Of a stretch of DNA of 17,772 nt, positions 13,880-17,772 are shown piece by piece. The translations under genes and the position numbers were made by a program. The notes beneath the pieces are model-generated. The model saw only the letters and a program-made list of their open reading frames with translations. It searched no databases and had not been told where the DNA came from. Position 1 is the stretch's first letter; each line of letters begins with the position of its first letter. Origin of the DNA: an uncultured Clostridia bacterium (GTDB taxonomy: Bacteria; Bacillota; Clostridia; TANB77; CAG-508); the NCBI GenBank assembly GCA_944388615.1, contig CALXJL010000021.1, positions 1 to 17,772 on the forward strand, in the 5' to 3' direction.

Positions 13880-16800
13880 TTATTCAGATATTTTCATTAA
13901 ATCTGTAATAACAAAATATTTATCTATTGTATTTAAACAAATATCATTATAGTAAAGCTTAAATTGTAATTTGTATCCACCACTTTGTAAATTATTGCTC
14001 AAGTCTAATAAGAATTCCATATTAGTATTTTCTGTACCATCATCTTCTAATACATTATTTGTTACTAGATATTCATTATTCTCAGATATTCCTAAGTCAG
14101 TTGATACATAATCTTGTAAATCTACCTGTGAATATGAAACATCCGTATATTCTAGCTCTCCATCTGAATTAAGATTATATGTTGTATTTCTCTTATATAA
14201 ACTAACCTTTATAGAAGAATTTGTAAGCACATCATTTGCTTTTATATTAATTGGTAATTGGTTATCTGCATTTTCATTTCCATTTCCATAAATAGACTTA
14301 TATGTTTGTCCTGTTTCTGAATCAATTAATCTATTCTCATCATCAATTTGTACATTTAATCCATGAGTATCATCTATCATAAAGAAGTCTATCATTTGTC
14401 TATTATCTGATTCAACATTTCCTCCACCAAATTTACCATCATATGATGCAAATGTTTCAATTCCTAACTTATAATTTCCAGATTCTAGTAAGTTTCCTTC
14501 TATATAAACTTCTATATTGTTTAATTCAACTGTAGCTATATTTTCAGATAAGTATATTCTTACACCTCCAGATAAATCTGGATAATATGTTACATTATCT
14601 ATTACAACATAACTACCTCTTACTTTATCATAACCTAGTTTTTGTCCATCTTCATCATATATTGCAAAATTAATACCTAAACTCTTATCATCATAATATG
14701 TATCTCTAATGAAATTAGAATCAATCATTTGTCTACTAACTATTGATCTTATATTATCTAATTTAATTCTACCAGAATTTAACATTTCATAAGTATTTTC
14801 ATCATTAACTTCAACACTTAAATCAATAGTTGTATTCTTATTAGTATATATATTAAATAAATTTGAATACAAATTATTATCTTTTACTGCATTTGTTCCA
14901 CCATCTCTTAATTCAAGATAGATTGATTGATATAACATATCATTTTGTATTTCTGCATTTTTAAAATCAATTATAAATCTATAATCTTCATATCCTCTTA
15001 TACTATATGTATCATTTGGGTCATTATAATATTCCGTATTATTAGTTGCCATCTTCGTAAAGTTAGACAATCTATACAAATATCTTCCATTTTCCACTGT
15101 GTAATCAGAATCTTTTACCTCATAATAATATTCTATTGGATTTGATTCTTGTGCATAATCAATCATAGTTATAGCTGTTTTTTCTGGTAATCTACAAGTA
15201 GATGATAACACTCTATAATCATTATAATTATAAACTCCTATAGGATAAATATTATGTGTCATTGTCATAGAACTTCTATCTGTTATATAACACTCATTAT
15301 CTGTAAATAGATCATAATTTACTCCAGATGTAATATGAGTTTCACTTTCGAATTGTAGATTAGATTTAGTTGGATCTGTCTGAATATTTACTGCTATTGC
15401 AATTTTAAATATTCTTGCCTCGCTCATATCTTGTCCTAATTGTTGTTTAATTGATAACACAATTGTTACAATTCCACAATCTGATCTTTGGCTTATATTT
15501 CTAGAATTATACAAATATAAGTCCATATTTGGTGCTGTTTCAGAATCATCACTAATATAAGTGTCTGTACCTGTAAATATACCTTTTTCTCCTGTATAGA
15601 AGTTTGTCTCACCATTTGTTAACCATCCACTATTACTATTTCTCATAGATAATGCAAATGTATTATTAGCTGGGTTTTCTTCCCCTTCTTCATAATTTGC
15701 AAGTGTTGGAATGTTTTCTCTTTCTATTAAGTTGACTCCCAAATTCAAACTATTTATTGAAAATGCTGTTACTTCATATGTAGCACCTGGCTCATGTAAA
15801 TAATCTAGTGGTACTGTTACAAATGCTCTGTCTATATCCCTTCTTGCTATCATTGTAACCTCTTCAAGATGTGTTTTCTCACCAATTATCCAATCATAGA
15901 ATTTATTTGTATCATATGATGTAGGTTCTATATAGTCAGTAACTATAGCTTCTCCAGTTAGTTCATTTGTATAGAATCCATTTACTGTTTTATCGTAATT
16001 TTGTAGCCATTGTCCTTCAACATATGAGCCTGAAACAAATGTTGAATTATTTACTGGACTAACAGGATCATATATATCATATTCTTTTTCTGCTGTAGTT
16101 CTATTATATGTATACATTCCAAAGAATGTCATACCTTTTACTTCTCCCCACTGTGTTAATTGTTGTGATTTTGAATATTCTTGTGGAGATATTAGTAAAT
16201 TAATATTTTCAAATACATATATTCTGTTATCTGTATTTTGAGATGTTACATCTCCACCATTAATTGCCACATTTGCAATACTTCCGTCTGATGCTAAGCT
16301 TTCGAATGCTTCAACCATATTAAATCCTCTTCTTAAATATAAATATGCACTATCTTTTAAGCTTAATTTCTTAATTCTATTAAATGTATAACTTGTAGTA
16401 CTATTTAAATTCTCTGAATCGAATCTACCAATAACCTCTATATTTGAATTAGATATTGTAACATTATTTGCTTTCTCAATAGATGTAAATGTTTGAGTAT
16501 TTTCAGATGTTCCTGTATTAGTAATATCTATATTTGCCTCACCTTCATATACTACATTTTTTCCTGTTCCAAATATAGTTCCTGCTATTTCAAACATTGC
16601 ATGATTATTAGAATTAATATTAGTTTGAGTACCATTTGTTACACTTACATAAGAAGTATTTGTATCTTCTATATCTTCTTCTGACTCTTCTTCATCTGGC
16701 ATACTTCCTGCACCATAAACATTACCTTTTATAGAAATGTTTCCTGCTTGTAAATCTGGTCTATTTACTGCATCTTGTCCAATATTAACTATTGTTTTTC

Positions 16801-17772
16801 CATAAACAACTCCGTTATTAGAACCACCTATTACATCTTTTTGGATAGTTCCACCTATAATATTAACTGTTGCAGTTCCTTCTGAATCTTGGCTACCTAT
16901 TGTAGAATTTTCTCCTCCGCCATATACATTTCCTGTAATTGTTGGATTTGATTCTATAAACACATTAGAATTATAAGTAATTCCTCCATCAGATCCTCCA
17001 CCATATACATTTTCTATAGTTCCAGATCTAACATATACATTAGAATTATTTACTATTCCATTTGTTTTAGCTCCACCGTATACATTTGTTACTATTGTTC
17101 CTTTTGCATATACATTTGATGTATTTACTGTTGTTCCTAGAGTTCCTCCTCCATATACATTTGGTATTGAACCAGATGTTAATGTTACATTACTTGTTCC
17201 TACAGTTCCAGATCCACTTGATCCTCCATAAATTGCAGTCACTCTTGCATTGATTAGTTCAACATTTGAGCTGTCCTGTGATGCATTTAATCCACCACCG
17301 AAAACAGATTGTGCTGTTCCAGATGTTAATAATATTTTACTTGTTTCAACTGTTCCAGATGTATTTGCTCCACCATAAATATTAGTTAATGTTGCTCCTT
17401 TTAATTCAACCATCGAGTTAGAAACTACGCCGCCAGAGCCTCCACCGAATGCATTTGTTACTCTTCCAGATTGAAGTGTAATATTACTTGTTTCTACTGT
17501 TCCAGATGTATCTGGTCCTCCATAAATATTTGTTACTACTGATCCTTTTTCTATGATATTAACTTCATTTACTACAGAAGTCTCTCCAAATCCACCACCA
17601 TATACATTTTCTATGGTTCCTGAATTTAAGTTTATATTACTAATATTTACTTGTCCAGATTCATAAGAACCTGCTCTTACATTAGTAACACTTCCACTAC
17701 TAATTGTAATATTAGATGTTCCTACATTTGCTTTATATCCACCACCATCTATATTAGTTACTGTATGTGTTC
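13880..17772 (-). CDS. Giant beta-repeat surface protein, N-terminus beyond the window
   Basis: About 1,296 codons are visible. The frame stays open to the right edge with the same repeat pattern, so the ATG at 17413 is internal and the true start lies outside. Roughly the first 290 visible residues are 24-25-residue repeats of the form VTNVYGGG plus TSNVTLTSGT, compatible with a right-handed beta-helix or solenoid. A short acidic linker (DEEESEEDIED) follows near 16680, then about 930 residues of beta-rich, Ig-like domains rich in Asn, Asp, Tyr and Thr. The C-terminus ends in FVITDLMKISE with no LPxTG motif or membrane helix. It is followed by two membrane-anchored proteins on the same transcript. 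The composition suggests an exported adhesin or surface-layer protein; the signal peptide would lie off the window, so export is inferred. Confidence 0.88.
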   Translation of the reverse strand, partial: THTVTNIDGGGYKANVGTSNITISSGSVTNVRAGSYESGQVNISNINLNSGTIENVYGGGFGETSVVNEVNIIEKGSVVTNIYGGPDTSGTVETSNITLQSGRVTNAFGGGSGGVVSNSMVELKGATLTNIYGGANTSGTVETSKILLTSGTAQSVFGGGLNASQDSSNVELINARVTAIYGGSSGSGTVGTSNVTLTSGSIPNVYGGGTLGTTVNTSNVYAKGTIVTNVYGGAKTNGIVNNSNVYVRSGTIENVYGGGSDGGITYNSNVFIESNPTITGNVYGGGENSTIGSQDSEGTATVNIIGGTIQKDVIGGSNNGVVYGKTIVNIGQDAVNRPDLQAGNISIKGNVYGAGSMPDEEESEEDIEDTNTSYVSVTNGTQTNINSNNHAMFEIAGTIFGTGKNVVYEGEANIDITNTGTSENTQTFTSIEKANNVTISNSNIEVIGRFDSENLNSTTSYTFNRIKKLSLKDSAYLYLRRGFNMVEAFESLASDGSIANVAINGGDVTSQNTDNRIYVFENINLLISPQEYSKSQQLTQWGEVKGMTFFGMYTYNRTTAEKEYDIYDPVSPVNNSTFVSGSYVEGQWLQNYDKTVNGFYTNELTGEAIVTDYIEPTSYDTNKFYDWIIGEKTHLEEVTMIARRDIDRAFVTVPLDYLHEPGATYEVTAFSINSLNLGVNLIERENIPTLANYEEGEENPANNTFALSMRNSNSGWLTNGETNFYTGEKGIFTGTDTYISDDSETAPNMDLYLYNSRNISQRSDCGIVTIVLSIKQQLGQDMSEARIFKIAIAVNIQTDPTKSNLQFESETHITSGVNYDLFTDNECYITDRSSMTMTHNIYPIGVYNYNDYRVLSSTCRLPEKTAITMIDYAQESNPIEYYYEVKDSDYTVENGRYLYRLSNFTKMATNNTEYYNDPNDTYSIRGYEDYRFIIDFKNAEIQNDMLYQSIYLELRDGGTNAVKDNNLYSNLFNIYTNKNTTIDLSVEVNDENTYEMLNSGRIKLDNIRSIVSRQMIDSNFIRDTYYDDKSLGINFAIYDEDGQKLGYDKVRGSYVVIDNVTYYPDLSGGVRIYLSENIATVELNNIEVYIEGNLLESGNYKLGIETFASYDGKFGGGNVESDNRQMIDFFMIDDTHGLNVQIDDENRLIDSETGQTYKSIYGNGNENADNQLPINIKANDVLTNSSIKVSLYKRNTTYNLNSDGELEYTDVSYSQVDLQDYVSTDLGISENNEYLVTNNVLEDDGTENTNMEFLLDLSNNLQSGGYKLQFKLYYNDICLNTIDKYFVITDLMKISE
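16905..17772 (-). repeat. Coding tandem repeats in the giant surface protein (A/B alternation)
   Basis: At least twelve consecutive units of 72-78 bases are visible, diverged in DNA but regular in protein. Units ending in GGG (IENVYGGG, VTNAFGGG, IPNVYGGG) alternate with units carrying GGA, GGP or GGS (VTNIYGGP, LTNIYGGA, VTAIYGGS), and the latter more often continue with SGTVETSNI-like sequence. The true period is therefore about 49-50 residues (about 148 bases). The repeats continue beyond the right edge. Confidence 0.85.

Noticed and set aside
16905..17772. Regular repeats that could suggest a CRISPR array
   Set aside because: The units are contiguous, diverged and coding, with no constant repeat or unique spacers.
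1..17772. Mycoplasma-type code with TGA as tryptophan
   Set aside because: The SipW-like gene at 5388 ends at TGA followed by a normal ribosome site and start of the next gene, and tryptophan is encoded by TGG.
1..17772. Mobile element or integration site
   Set aside because: No transposase, integrase, terminal inverted repeats or tRNA gene was seen; the long inverted repeats are hairpin terminators or leader structures.

Overview
The window is very AT-rich (roughly 27-30 % G+C by eye), with strong AGGAGG-type ribosome sites, TTG/GTG starts next to ATG, and TGA used as a stop. The proteins are membrane or surface proteins of a Gram-positive type: SipW-like signal peptidases, TasA/camelysin-like proteins and a BspA-type leucine-rich repeat. 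This fits an uncultured low-GC Firmicute, probably a gut Clostridia- or Bacilli-type genome using the standard bacterial code. No rRNA, tRNA, transposase, phage gene or CRISPR array is visible.

Layout. (1) Positions 1-2567, minus strand: an alpha-2-macroglobulin-like protein, cut by the left edge, with an N-terminal membrane anchor and, unusually, a polytopic membrane region after the macroglobulin domains. (2) 2568-2826: a divergent control region with a promoter on each strand. The plus-strand leader carries two hairpins, the second terminator-like. (3) 2827-3858, plus strand: a membrane-anchored TasA-like protein with a BspA-type LRR tail, ending at a bidirectional terminator. (4) 12243 down to 3901, minus strand: ten tightly packed genes that look like one operon, with a good promoter (12285-12312) at one end and the bidirectional terminator (3863-3902) at the other. 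In transcription order they are a signal-peptidase relative with its catalytic residues replaced, a TasA-like protein, SipW, a TasA-like protein, an unknown helical protein, a membrane-anchored McrB-like AAA+ ATPase, a DUF2357/McrC-N-like protein with no visible nuclease, a second SipW-like peptidase, and two more TasA-like proteins. (5) 17772 down to 12438, minus strand: the end of another operon, with a giant beta-repeat surface protein running off the right edge, then two small membrane-anchored proteins with extracellular domains, closed by a strong hairpin terminator (12382-12422).

How the genes may work together (inference). The SipW-like peptidases would cut the TasA-like precursors so that they assemble into surface fibres or matrix. 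The AAA+/DUF2357/unknown trio sits between the two TasA/SipW modules with the tightest spacing in the operon. It resembles a type IV restriction motor (McrBC) moved to the membrane and stripped of its nuclease. The best candidate for an undescribed system here is a membrane-tethered McrB-like motor co-transcribed with TasA/SipW fibre genes and a pseudo-signal-peptidase. The flanking macroglobulin-like protein, LRR protein and giant beta-repeat protein suggest a locus devoted to the cell surface.
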